Shown here: positions 46,701-59,115 of the stretch, one piece after another
Position numbering within the stretch: position 1 is the stretch's first letter
How the letters are laid out: every line of letters begins with the position of its first letter
Assembly (NCBI RefSeq): GCF_900880675.1
Contig: NC_044202.1
Span: 9,681,693 to 9,745,692 of the forward strand
Source: Sparus aurata
Taxonomy: Eukaryota; Chordata; Actinopteri; Spariformes; Sparidae
DNA length: 64,000 bases
Reading direction: 5' to 3'
The notes under the pieces: model-generated
What the model was told of the DNA's origin: nothing
Database searches by the model: none
Seen by the model: only the letters and a program-made list of their open reading frames with translations
Made by a program: the position numbers and the translations under genes

Positions 46701-49700
46701 TGGTTCAGTCCCATGCAGGCCAACTGCCTCACCCGGTCCCAACCACAGCCAGTATAGAAGCATCAATCTGGCACAGGTAAGTCCAGCGGTTCCTTTGGAC
46801 TCACATTTATGATGTGTTGCTAATATTGTCAAGTCTTTTTCCAGTCTATACCTTTTCATTCAGTCAGATTTATTGGACTGAAAGAGGGGAAAGATTAAGA
46901 AGAAAATTAATTCTGATGACACTTTCTTGGCTGGGTGGGACTTTCCGGCACTGTACTGAATTGGTTTAAATCGTACTTAAAAGCAAGGGACTACTTTTTG
47001 TCAACTGGTAATAATTAATCTGAGCAACCAAAACCACCTGGGGTTCCTCAAGGGTCCGTTCTCGGGCCTCTCCAGTAATTAGCTTTTACATGCTCCCCCT
47101 CGCTCAAATTATGGGATATTGTAACATCTACCACACTTATGAGTAAACACACAACTCTGTGTAACAGTGTCACCACATGACTACAGCTCTGCGTAACAGT
47201 GTCACCACATGACTACAGTCCCTTACAGGATTTACTACAGCTGAAGACAGAGGAAACTGAAATGATGGTTTCTGGCCCCAAACAATTTAAAAGTCAGTTC
47301 TCACTTTGAATCCCTGGCACCAAAATCTACAAATCAAGCCAGAAATCTTGGCATAGTTATATACTCAGACCTGGATTTCGACCACCACACAGCGTCACAT
47401 ACAAAATCAGCCTTTTACCACCTGAAAGGAATTAAAGGATTGTTGTCCCATCAAGAACCAGAAAAACTTGTTCAAGCATTTTTCTTCAAACGGCCGGACT
47501 GTTATTATGGGGTGTTCACAAGGTCCCAGTAAAAAACAGACAGATGCAGCTCGGCCAGAATGCAATTTTACTTTTTAAATGTAATGTGGTATTTTAATGC
47601 ATTTCAATGTCTTTGTAAAGCACTTTTGAATTGCCTTGTGTCTGATGGTGCTATATAAATAAACTTGCCTTTTTTCCTTCATTTCGGTTTAGTACAAATC
47701 ACCAAGGCAACAAGACACTCCTAAGAGGAACTCGAACAGTGTCTCAAATACTCAAAATGCCTCCCCCAGTCCCAACAAAAGCCAGCAGAGATGCATCAAT
47801 CTGGCACAGGTGATTCCGCCTGTTCCTTCCTCTGCTGTTCAGATTATTGAACCGAAAGGGACAGATTCAGTTAGAAAGTAATTCTGAGTTTCTTTCCCTT
47901 CTTTTTGTTTTAGATCAAATCACCAAGGAAGCAAGATGCTCCTAAGAATAAGAAGAACTCAAACACTGGCTCAAGTACAAGATCGACTGCCGCCAACACC
48001 ATGGTCAAACTGGCCACCGTTTTAAAGAGCAGACCCTCCCCCCCACCCTCCCCTGAACGGTAGGTGAACAGTTTGTGACCTAAAAATACCCACAGAGCAC
48101 AATAATCTGAACAAAGTGGGACATCTGTTCTCTCCCACTTGTTCTTCAAGGACCCCCCGAAGATCGATTAGCAGACATCCGACCACGCTGCAGCTTGAGC
48201 TCCCATCCGTCCCTGAGGAGGATGTTTCTGTTTGTAGCGCTGCCCTCTCTCCCGGTAACTCCAGGCCTGTCAGGACATCAGCTGAAGGTCGGCAAGAGAA
48301 TCCACCTGAGACTCCGTGTTCCAACCTGCCCGAAAACAAGACGGAAGCAAGAACCAGAGCAGCAGCAGATAGAAGTAAGATAGAGAAACGCTCATAGCAC
48401 AAAGAGCAGTATTTTAAGCGTTACAGGTATAAACTAAAGTTGATTTTCTCTTCAGGTCCTCTTCAGACACCTCCTTCTTCAACCCCAGGGACTCCTCAAG
48501 TCACTTCCAAGCCTTCAGGCGGGACTACAGACCGGGAGGAGGCGTCACGTCTCCTGGCTGAAAAGAGGAGAGAGGCCCGGCTCCAACGGGAGAGAGAGGA
48601 GCAGGAGCGGCTGCAAAGAGAGGAGGAAGAAAGGTAACAAGCATTCCGCGCCATGAGACAGAAACACTGCAGTGGCAGGTCATTACGATGTTATATTGCA
48701 ATTTATGACGTGTCCAGGCGGTGTCGCGAAGAGCTGGAGCGCAAGAGGGCAGAGGAGCGAGCGCGCCAGCAGGCTGAGGCTCAACGTCTCATCGAGGAGA
48801 AGATGAGGAGGGAGGAAGAGGAGCAGAGACAGGCCGAGGAAGAAAGAGCTCAGGCCATGAGGGAGGCCGCCCTCCTGCAGAAACAGGTGGGAAATGCAAA
48901 CTGTCCTTGTGGACACATTTTCTCTTACTAATTTGTTTTTCATGGAAAATCACTGTTTTCATCCTTTTTTTATTGTCTTGTTTCCTGTCTGATACAGAGA
49001 GAGGATGAACAAGCCAAAGAGAGGGAGAAGGCCGAACAGATCAAACAGGAGCGGGAAATAATCGCACAGAAAGAGGAGGCAGCGCGGCAAGCGAGGAAAA
49101 AGGTTGAAAGTGTTTGATGGAAAAAAAGTTAGATGAGTGTAACTGTGTTCATCAAACGAGCAACATCAAAAGTCCTGTCTTATTAAAGGAACTGAATGTT
49201 TTCACAAAGCTGTTTTCTTTTCTCCAGCGACTTGAGGAGATCATGCGGAGGACCAGAAGGACAGATTCTCCAGATACGGTGAGATTTACTCTTCGGATTT
49301 GAAAAAAAGTACATCGCCCCAGGGCTCATATGACGCATGACCAGCATCCACTTGTAACTAACCAGCTTCACAAAAAAGCAAACAGCTTGTCCTTGACTAA
49401 TTGAGTTAATACCTTTTTTTTTAACAGAAATCTGCACCAGTGAGGACCTTGCCACCCTTGCCAAATGAAGCGCAACCAAAGGAAAACACGCATCCTGTGC
49501 ACAACGGCACTATAGAAGATGCAGTCAAGCTGCCGGCGGTGACTAAAACCTCCCAGCTGGGTCTGAACAACGAGGAGGACATGGTACCTGTTGTGGCCTT
49601 CAAAGAACGCAGGTCTCTGAGGACTCTCACAGGACTGGACGAAATCCAGACCCACCAACGAGCAGGTGAGACGTGAGCAGCAGGGCACGTGAGAGCGCTT

Positions 49701-50832
49701 GTTCTCCGGTCGGGAAATTATACCAAGCACTGCCAAACAGGTGTTTGTCAGAAAAAGCCAGACAAATACATTTTTTTGCTTTGAATACTGCCTCGTTTTA
49801 CCTGAAGAAAATTACCTCAGAGGTGAAATATAAGACAGTCGCTGCCAGTTGATATCACACTAGACCTCTGGATGTCAGACCAAAACAAATACGCATGTCG
49901 TTCACTCAGTTAAGCTGGAAAAAAAGAAAAGAAAAGAAAGCTGCATCTGAACAGACGGTGCTCACAAAGCCCGGATCAAACTGTCAAAACTAGGCAGCGC
50001 TGATCAAATACGAATCAAGAATTCTGTTTGAATTTCTCACTCTTTTTCACTTTCCCAGAGAGTTTGTCGACAGAAGGCGGCCATTTTGCTTCAGAACTTG
50101 GCCCACATCAGTCAAAATGTCACAAGAGGCTGTGCAGATCAAATATGACTCAAAATCAGTGCATTTAGGTTTATTTGTCATGGATGTGGCTACCAAACCA
50201 AAGGACAGAGAGGTAGGGTTGAGCCGATGGAAGATGCCATCATGTACAAAATAGGAGTATGTCAGGAGCTGTTGGTTTGTGACACGTGGTAGAGAAAATG
50301 AAAAGAAGTTTGTTTCTGCTGCACTAATGCTACCTCTGCCTCTCCACGTCTGGTTTATTATTTTCTTTTAATAAACCTGCCCAGTTAGGTGAACAGCGAT
50401 GCTCGTTTACACTGGCGGCAGTGGTGTTTGTTTTCTGCTGTCAGCCGTTAAGTTTGTTCCTTTCAATCACGCCGCTGTTATTATGTTTTCCTAGCTTAAT
50501 TTTTTTAAGAATAGCTAGCGGGATAACTTTTTTCTCAAGCTTCCGAAGCTTAACGCAGCTCGGTCAGAGATAAGGCGATGTAGTGCGGAGACAAAGGCGC
50601 TTTTTGGCGTGGGGATGTGTGAGTGCGAGTCCAAGCACTGGTTACGCAATGCTGACCACAGTGGTGTGCTAATGAGCAACTTCTGCCTTAAGACAACTCT
50701 GAGGGGACATAGCACCCAAAAAAATATATCTTTACATAGCAAATAGTTTGTTTTGTATTTAATTTCTACTGTCTCTGAAACATTTCATTTGATTCCCTTT
50801 TTTCTTGCTTCCTTTCTTCAGAGGTCATCTGA
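43776..50832 (+). CDS. map7: Microtubule-associated protein 7 (ensconsin), 666 aa
   Basis: Sixteen exons: 43776-43881, 44600-44665, 45338-45412, 45523-45686, 45788-45887, 46281-46397, 46643-46776, 47693-47809, 47914-48059, 48151-48374, 48456-48633, 48718-48886, 48998-49102, 49228-49278, 49428-49665 and 50822-50832; all phases agree. MAP7 binds microtubules through the N-terminal coiled coil and recruits kinesin-1 through the C-terminal one. Visible parts: the N-terminal basic coiled coil (about 85-165; IEREQRARRYFEQQLQQR), the conserved LTPWEKNLVSRLLTPTCS (about 180-200), a Ser/Pro/basic linker with two IKSPR/YKSPR repeats, the second coiled coil (about 430-590; ASRLLAEKRREARLQRE to RLEEIMRRTRRTD) and the terminal AEVI. 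The AEVI end and LTPWE block match MAP7 and not the MAP7D paralogues. The last exon contributes only three full codons plus stop. Confidence 0.93.
45974..46170. mobile_element. 197-bp MITE in a map7 intron
   Basis: The ends AGAGCTGCAACGATT and AAGTTGCAGCCCT are inverted repeats; the inside contains ATTAATCAAC-type AT-rich sequence and no ORF. Fish genomes carry many such 'GGGCTGCAAC' MITEs. The target duplication is unclear. Confidence 0.6.
46960..47672 (+). mobile_element. L2-like LINE 3' fragment in a map7 intron
   Basis: Translated pieces match the C-terminal part of a LINE reverse transcriptase: TEMMVSGPKQFKSQF, then NLGIVIYSDLDFDHH, SAFYHLKGIKGLLSHQ and PEKLVQAFF, broken by stops and frameshifts. 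The tail GTAAAGCACTTTTGAATTGC and TGCTATATAAATAAACTTGC is the typical L2/Rex-like 3' end. It is same-sense as map7. Confidence 0.8.
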
Positions 50833-51785
50833 GCTCCTGCACGCGGGCAAGGCGATCACAAACTTCGTTGGAGAGCGGTGATTTCCCCGTGAACCACAGC
50901 GATTACTGCGGCACAGCCATTGCGCTGCCCCTCCGGCACCTTGAAAGAGCATGTAAAATACAGCCTCGCCTCTCACTGAGGACGTCAGCATTTGCTCACT
51001 TTTCTGTGTGTAACCAGTGGCACAAACCTCGGGCAAGCTATTTATTACCCTTCAGTACTGCAGGTTTCTGAGCTAATAACGACTATCCCAAAATATAACA
51101 CAGTAGACGTAGACAGTGGTGATGATAGTTTGCTGGATAGTGTTGCCTCTGTGAAATACTAGGAATAGCCATTCCAACAAACACAACATATGTTAGCCAT
51201 ATGCTTATTGCTTATTCCTGACATTTCTTGCCATCTAAGCACTTTTCCTTCCTCAGTTTTTGTCACTGTGGGATTAGAAATAGCTCGAGTGGCTGTTTTG
51301 CGCTGAGAACACAAGAGATTTAGGATGTTGGTGAGAGCGTCACCTCCCGCATAAAAGTCCTATCCTGCCCTATGATTTTGTCGAGTACAGCAATCACATA
51401 TTTCAAAGCTGCTAAGGAACTTAGTTTCCAAAGATTTTGCTTCAGTTTTGTGAGTGTTGTTTTAGAGAATACGATGCACAAAGCGTTTATTGCACTGACA
51501 GTTGCTCTGTTTGATTATTGCGCTAATCACATTAAAAAGCAATCTCTGAGGCGTAGAGGTTAGGCGAGTTTATTATGATAAAAAAAAGCATATAAAAACA
51601 AATGTATCTGATCATCGATATTTGATCTTATAGTTTAAGTATTGCTTCTACCTGTCATTTGTTATCCTGGTAAAAATTGAAATATACGCCATATTTAATT
51701 AAAGCTGATACTATGCTGCATCTCTGCCTTGTTTTTCACTTAGTTTGTTGACTGTAAACATACAAACTGATGTAAAATAAACACA
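50833..51785 (+). other. map7: map7 3' UTR
   Basis: Follows the TGA at 50830-50832. AATAAA at 51776-51781 is followed by an A/T-rich end and is the best poly(A) signal. No other ORF here has coding character. Confidence 0.55.
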
Positions 51786-51898
51786 TTAAAAACACAATAT
51801 TATAAAAAAAAAAATGATGCTCGTCTATGCAGTGCCTGATTGTAAACATCTTGTCCAGTCCCAACAGTGCACAGCCTTCAGCACTCATCATGAGAAGG

Positions 51899-52401
51899 TT
51901 AAAGGGTAAGTTCATCCAAAAATGAAAATTCTGTCATTATCTAGAAGTGGATGGGGACTCGTTTTGAAACCTTAAAAAAACCTGAACATAAAATGGGGCT
52001 TTACAGCTCGCCTGTGCAAGCCACGAGATCTGAAACTGATCTGAAAAGGCGTTTTTCACACCTGCACGGTCGAGCTTGTGCGCCCACATCAGATGGGGTG
52101 TGTGCTAATGCTTCTCCAGTAGTTTAGCAGCTACTGTGAAGATTTCTGCTCAGAAAAGGCTGTAAATAAAGTATTTTCAAATCAATTTGAGATCTTGGGG
52201 CTTGAGGCTTCAACAGACTTTATTTACATTTTAAAACAAGCCCCCATCTACTTCAGTTGTCTAGGAGAATGCTGCTTTGCGGTGAAGCTTCTGAAATGCT
52301 TTGTGGAGAACAAATCTTTACCTGACCTTCTCCATCAGCATGAGGGTAGGTAGATGGGCTAATGACAACAGTTTCATTTTTTGGGTAAACTTATCCTTTA
52401 A
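51899..52401. mobile_element. TTAA-flanked MITE forming the 3' end of the ARM gene
   Basis: Left end TTAAAGGGTAAGTTCATCCA; the right end read on the minus strand is TTAAAGGATAAGTTTACCCA. It is bounded by TTAA at 51899-51902 and 52398-52401. The element is about 500 bp and non-coding. Its right TTAA contains the TAA stop of the ARM-repeat gene, and an AATAAA (minus, 52224-52219) lies inside it. Confidence 0.82.
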
Positions 52402-55400
52402 GGGTAAACGGAAGATAGCTGGATCATTTGCAGCAGCCGTCTGGTTTCCTCCGTCTGCGCATGAACCGTCCTGAGCTGAGCCTCCAACTCACTGTCAGCT
52501 AACAGGGATGAAAAGTCTCCATCTGCAGAGGAAGACGGCACAAAGCAGGCTAAGAACTCCTGAATTACAGCGAGCTTGGAGTGCTCTGCTTTGATAAAAT
52601 CATTTATATGGCTGAAGTATCCTCAGCTGCCCAATAAATACAAACCTTTCTTCAGGTTGAATATTGTAACTATGCCAAGCTGCTGGAACTTCACATCTTT
52701 CTGTCTGAGGTAAACCAGCAGGTAGTCCAACATGGTGCTGTAGTGAGGTCTCAGCAGCTGGAGCTTATCATCTGGGGGAATAGCGTGGAAACAAATGTAA
52801 ATTTGCCAAAGGAGGCAATGTTTTCACCTGTTTTCCTTTGTTGGTTTGTCAACAGGGACACACAAAAAGTACTGAACAGATTTCAACGAAATTTGGACTC
52901 AGATGGATCGAGATAAAGGGATGGATCCAGGAATTTTCAAGTTAAAGTAACAAAGATTTTTTTTAATGGTTTTTGTCCACAAATTAATTGTTATCTGTGT
53001 TAGGGGGAGCTTCCATCGCCATGAAAATCATAGTTATTTTCTGTTGAGTGTACAAAAGCCGTGTAATTCACAAAACTAAGCGTTACGCTTGTGCATGGCA
53101 TTACCGTTCATTTCTAGTTTGCTGATGATGGCCGCACTGTTGTATGACAACTGGGGAGTTTGCATTCGTCCTGACAACTTCACCAGTCTTGAAACTTGCT
53201 CTGACGTTATCGTCACTGACAACTCAGACCTGAGCTGATCTGAAATGACAAGCGGGCAAATTGAGACAGATTATGAACATGATTCTTATGAAAAGGGATC
53301 CGTAGAGTGGTAGCAACATCACAACAGAACAGATGAATACTCAATAATGTCCACATCTCTTACCCCAAGTCATCAGGTGATCTAAGTGTGATGTCACATG
53401 CAGCAAGGTCTCATCTGACAAGGCGGGAGACAGAAGCGCCCGGAGGAGTCCTGATAAACACAGGCTTTCCATCACAGCCTAGAAAAATGATGATAGGAAT
53501 CAACATGACTCGATCTCTATCAGGCGCCATGCACAAACAAATCATGTCGGCCTATTTACTACAGACATGTGACGAGGAATCATGTACCTGCTGACCCACG
53601 CGGGAGCCGCACAGGTCAGCGATTATCTTGCAGCTGTGTGTGATTATAACTGAGGTGGATCTGTGACGATGAAGCAGCTGACCGATCTCATCCAGCAGAC
53701 CTTCACTAACCAGGATGTCCTGGAAAAAAACAACAACACATAAATATTACCAATAACAGGACTTAAACTGAATAGTTGCCTCAAGCTTCCAGTCAGTCTT
53801 TTTAAAAGCCAGTGATGACGAGTTCAAGAGAAGGAAAAAGAATAACCCAATGCATTCGTTACTTCACAGTTGTAACACACAACAGATAGCACCATCCCTG
53901 GGAAACTGTACATTGTTCGGTGGGTGTGCAGACAGTGCAGACAGCAGAGCTAAGGCTGACTCCGGTGACGACGTTTTCAGCAGCGCCTTCAGAGGCGACA
54001 CACAGTCCAGATCCATCAGCTGCTCCTGGATCAGAACTACACAGAAAATAATCACTTACAGCCTCTGATCTGGGTATGGCGTCAGTTTCTGGTTTCATTG
54101 TTCACAATTACCATTCTTTGAGAGAGTTTGGAGGCATCGGCATGCCTGGGATGAATTCTGAAAAAAAGGAATCATAAACATATTTACTGAGCATTGCAGC
54201 TGATTTATCTAAAATGTATCTGTCAGCTTCTACAGTTCACACTTGCTTTTTGCACAGAGGAAGACATGAGGGTCAGAAGAGACTTTAACAGAAAATGGCC
54301 TCCAATGCTGAGTAGCTTCTGGTGGTGCTCCTGGACAGCAGCGATGCTGCACAGAGCAGCGCAGCTGTAGAACTGAACCTCTGAATCTGAGGACTGCAGC
54401 AGAAGGACCAGGACAGGAATGGCTCCTGCCTGACATAAAATCCTTGTTGACCAGTCTGGAAAAAGAAGAGAAATCAAGCAAAATAACGCCAGAAAGAAAA
54501 GGAACGCGGCTGCTTCCATTTTTTTAAGAAAAACACACAGACACTGAGGTTAGAAGAAAACGATCCGACCTGACTGTGTGAGATGTAACAGAGCCCAGGT
54601 TGCGTTCTGTTGCACCTGTGGGTCGTAGGATTTTGCTAAAGCCAACAGTGGTATGATTCCATCCACCATGACAGCCTCTCTGTTCGATTCTGTGTGACAA
54701 GGAAGAAAGACATTTTATGGAGCATATTTTCTACTTCACTTTTCCATCATTCGTTACCATGCCATCATCTAATTCTTCCCATTTATCTGGCAGTGCAACC
54801 TCATATTGTACATGTGACAGGGTCCATAATTACATATTATGCAACATACAGCTATATTTACTGAATAACTGATGAAAAATAAACATAAATATGTGGTGTC
54901 AAACCCTGTTACAACACTTGATGAATGGCTGCTCACACTGTTTGATGTGTTTATGTATTACTTACAGTATACTTATGTTTCTTATGGTTTCTATTTCAGT
55001 CTTTAAAAAGTTGAGCCATATTCAAATGTTTTATTGTACAGACATGTTTCAGAACTATAAAATACTCCACTCAGGAAGAAGAGAAGATGTACAAAAAGCA
55101 GAAGAGGGAAAAAGAAAAAAAAAGATGAAGAAAAATGTAAAAATGTAGGACACGCAAAAGAAGAAGAAAAAGAAGAGAGAAGCTGCGGAAGAAGAAGACA
55201 AGGAATAAGAAGAAGGAGAAGAAGGTGAGGAGCAGATAAAGAAGAAGCAGGACAAAGAAGATGGACGAAGAAAAAGCCGAAGAGGAAGGAAGAGGAATGA
55301 AGAAGGAAGCAAAGAAGAAAACGGAGCAGAAGACAAAGAAGAATGAAGAAAGGGTGAATCTAAAGAAGAAGGGAGGAGAAGAAGACGAAGAAGTTAGAAG

Positions 55401-57621
55401 AAAACGACAACAACACAGTCCTCCCTGTCTGTACAAACCTGAGGAGGCCAGCAGGACGACACAGGCGCATGAGTGACACTGGGCGGCGGCATCACCAGAC
55501 AGGAACAGCTCCAACACGGGCACCAGCACTCCCATTTCAATCACTAACTCTTTACACACTGAAACCAGATTTCATTATGGACGGCAATAACCTTCTGATG
55601 CATCTGTGATTAATATTGATTAGACCTATTAAAACACTTTGAATACAGTGAATGAACAAAAGACGATAATTTAAACTTATCTCTTACCATTATTCTTTAC
55701 TAACAGATTGACCAAGGAGAGAGAGATGGTCTTTTGCACATGCAGGTCAGTTGATAAAAGTAAAGCCATGACCGGCTCCATGAAGGCATCTGGTAATGAA
55801 GACTCCACTGTAAGATGATCAGAAAGGAAGGAGGGAAAGAATAGAATAAAATGAAAAAGAAAAGATATTTACGGCTAAAGTATCTTTTAGAATAACCAAG
55901 ATCGACCAAAAGTTGAACACAATCTAAGTTAGATGTTGGTCTCGTTGAATAAAGGTGAAAGTTGGTTATCAACATGACATATTTGAACTGTGGTTGGTCT
56001 ATGCACCAAGTAAACTGAGCAATCTGTAAACTGCCACATATGTAAAATACAACATGTGGTCACACATTTGCACACTACTGGTCATAACCTTATCAATACA
56101 GTGCTCTGATTAAAGAGGAAACTGAAATTAAAGTATTACATTCACTTTTAATGAACACAAATCCTCCTACAGCTGCCAGATTATAATAATAATAACAAAG
56201 GATATAATATGGTTGAATTTCAAAATAAGATCAATTAGTTTCTCTCTACATGATGAAACTACAGCCCACACATGCAGGGGATTATCTGCCAACGATGGAA
56301 CAAAAACGGTTGAAAATTTGCATACTGGTCGTACCCGTTGCGGAGGTTAACCTTACACTGACTGTTATCAGACACATGAAGTGCAAACAGTCGTTTCATT
56401 TCATGTGCCACTGATCTGCAAGTCAGTCTATCGTGAAGATTGTCAGAAGCAACATAAATAAATCAGTTTTGACTTGTCTACTCACAGTTATGACTGAGAT
56501 GTAAATAATACATGGCCGCAGTCATCTGTAGATCAGTGTTTTCGGAGGTTGAGAGTCTGTTCAGCACCTGAAGACTTTCCTGATTCAGTAGAGCTTCAGC
56601 ATCTAAGAGAAAAAAAAAAGATACACAATGATGACCTTTCCCAAACGTGAGGGATGATAATCAGTCTAAAATGACGACATAAATCCCCTTCACCTACTTA
56701 GTTATCATATATTTACATTGCTGCTGATTATTTATCTCTGATTGTGTTAATATTTTGTGAAAGTAAAAACTGTCCTCCAATCCAGTATTGTCACAACATC
56801 GATATTGAGGTAAATGGTCAAAAATATTGTGATATTTGATTTTGCCGCCCAGTCCTTGCATTTACACGGAAGCTTATTACTGTAAAGAAAAAAGAGAAAA
56901 CTAAGCTTGATGAAAAAAATGTCCCCATGGTTAGACATAATAATATGATAAAAAGTCAAATTATGAGATAGAATGTCATAATTATGAATTAAAAAGTCAA
57001 AATTATTGGAAAAAATTGACGAATTACGTGATAAATGTAAAACATCTTAAATAAAGTGTTAAATTATGCGATAACAAGTCATTATGATGGGATTTAAAGC
57101 CAACATTTAACTCATAATAATCCCCACGATAATCTCATAATTATGATTTACTATGTAATGGGAATGTTTTGGTTTTTTTTAGAATCAAGGCGTTCATTAT
57201 ATGTTTTTCTTTTTGGCTGACATGAGCTTCCATACTTTCATGATAACAACAACAACACTGTTGATGTAACTTTGATCTTCGAAATTACATACACAAATAA
57301 ATTACATAACATTACATGTATGTGTGAACTGGGTAACTTAGTCGCAGCAGTAAAACAGTCAGAGCGTGTTTACGTGTGTCTCCTGTCCATAACAACGCCG
57401 CTGTCAGGAAGAAAGTAGGTGCACCTACCACACAGGAGGAGCAGAGAGGTGGAGTCCTCGGTCAGCAAACTCCTCTCAGGTGTGATCCTGAAGCAGGTGC
57501 ACCGACAGAGCTCTCTGAAAACATTCCTGACTTTTTGCCCAAACTCTCTGCAAACCTTCCTTAAATAAGCAGAAAACTCTTTGAGCAGTCGGGAGCAGTC
57601 CTCACAAAAGCCCGGGGCCAT
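52398..57621 (-). CDS. Armadillo-repeat protein (Vac8-like), 562 aa
   Basis: Thirteen exons: 57621-57429, 56602-56486, 55807-55688, 55558-55439, 54689-54570, 54455-54241, 54157-54112, 54036-53912, 53719-53588, 53478-53364, 53239-53105, 52771-52646 and 52522-52398; all GT-AG and in phase. Exons 2-5 are 117-120 nt, one ~40-residue ARM repeat each. Examples are NREAVMVDGIIPLLALAKS with QQNATWALLHL, and CQAGAIPVLVLLLQSSDSE with YSCAALCSIAAVQ. Residues 1-64 are basic and cysteine-rich (CEDC, ELCRCTCF), a possible lipid-modification or metal site. The last exons form helices ending in a coiled-coil-like EAQLRTVHAQTEETRRLL and SSVYP. ARM solenoids are protein-binding scaffolds. I cannot name an orthologue. 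Its stop codon falls in a transposon end. Confidence 0.88.
55068..55406 (+). repeat. Purine-rich (GAA/AAG) tract in an ARM-gene intron
   Basis: About 340 bp almost free of pyrimidines on the plus strand (GAAGAAGAAAAAGAAGAG-type). It makes long false ORFs on both strands (for example a phenylalanine/serine-rich one on minus). It lies within 35 bp of the donor of the exon at 55558-55439. Not a gene. Confidence 0.9.
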
Positions 57622-59107
57622 GACTACATGCTGAACAGAGACGCACGACACCTGCTGGACTACCTGACAGTGGACACGCCTCCGTTAATGTCACGTGACT
57701 GCAAGGCGGATGCCTCTTCATTGTTGAGTACAGTACACGCTGTTCAGAAGCCCTACTGAAGGGAAAAGGTCCAGAATACATATTTTAGTAATCTTGAGGG
57801 AGATCTGTTGTGACACAGCAACTCGGATGTCTTCAGTAGCACTGCACAAGGGATTAGTGCCATCTGCAGGTTACATCGAGTTAGAAAATGAGCAGTGCTT
57901 CCACAGTATGATCATGTTTTAATGTTTGTTTAAGTCTCTTCGGATCCTCATGTCTTCCTCTGTGCAAAAGGGGACATTTATTTTAAGGGACATTTATTAT
58001 AAAGCAGGACTGATACTCTATTTGTTTTGGACTTGGATATCAAATGAGGGAGAAGTATAAACATTTCAGCGGATATACTACAATCCATTAAAAACAGGTG
58101 TGTCTCATTCAACCAGTACAGGAAGACCACTGATTTTGAGTCAGTCGGTCCTATGACCTGGACACTATTGAAAAATAGGAGGTGTTTAGGAGCATATTTT
58201 GGCCATTTGGAGTCCATTGGTACCTATTTGTAGTGACAATTTTTCAAAAGTTTCAGGAGAAACATGCTCCTAAACACCTCCTTACATCAAATCAATTCCT
58301 TCGTTCATCATTGTCTTTGCATCTTCTTCCTGGTGACTTACTCTGTCACAGGTACACATTTGGTTAGATTTCATTGCAGTAATGTGGAGAAATTTCACCT
58401 CAAAATCCTTCAAAAATGAATAACTCAACCCTAAGCCTAAGTCAAGCTATGTGAACCATTCGAAAAAGTGTCATAACAAATAGGTACCTCCTGGAGGAAC
58501 AATTTTGGCCCTAAACCATCCCATTCACTTCTCAGTCCAACCTCTGACCCAACCATAAGCATAGGTCCAGCTAGGTGAAACTTTCAAAGAAACTGTCACT
58601 ACAAATAGGTACCAGTGGACTCCAAACAGCCCGTAACATGCTCTAAAATGAGAACTTAACAGGAAATTCAATAAACATAAATGACCAAAAGCATTTTTTT
58701 CTGTTTTAATCTCTTTAAAAAAGCAAAACAAACCAGACAATTGTCATGCCGATACTAATAGATCTGTAATAAGCCAGTATCAGCCGATAATAATGGTCTA
58801 CCAATATGTCAGTTTTGCTCTAGTTTGTAGATATTGCTCCAATTTCGTATGTTTTTGATGTATCAATCATCACTATGTATCAAATATTCAGCTCTTTTGT
58901 AAGAGTAAGTAATTAAAGAGACATCACGGGCAGGGGGCATCTGGCAACTTGTCTCTGTGACTTGTTATCATTTTAAATGTGAAGGGCAAGATAACAGTTA
59001 CATGACAGAAAAACTCACATCCAACCAAAATGGACTTTTCAGTATAATTGAATTCGTTCGTTTCATGGCCAGTAGATGTCTCTGATCACCTGTCGTCACT
59101 ATGCTTT
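57622..59107. other. Intergenic region with inverted repeats
   Basis: No gene is supported. Two nested inverted repeats are present: a perfect 19-bp pair (58177-58195 and 58264-58282, AGGAGGTGTTTAGGAGCAT) and a 31-bp pair with one mismatch or so (58207-58237 and 58595-58626). They may be the remains of a foldback element. Confidence 0.6.
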
Positions 59108-59115
59108 GTTCAGGG

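Noticed and set aside
55071..55559. 162-codon minus-strand ORF rich in Phe/Ser
   Set aside because: Mostly the complement of the GAA-rich tract; only its first 40 codons are the real ARM exon.
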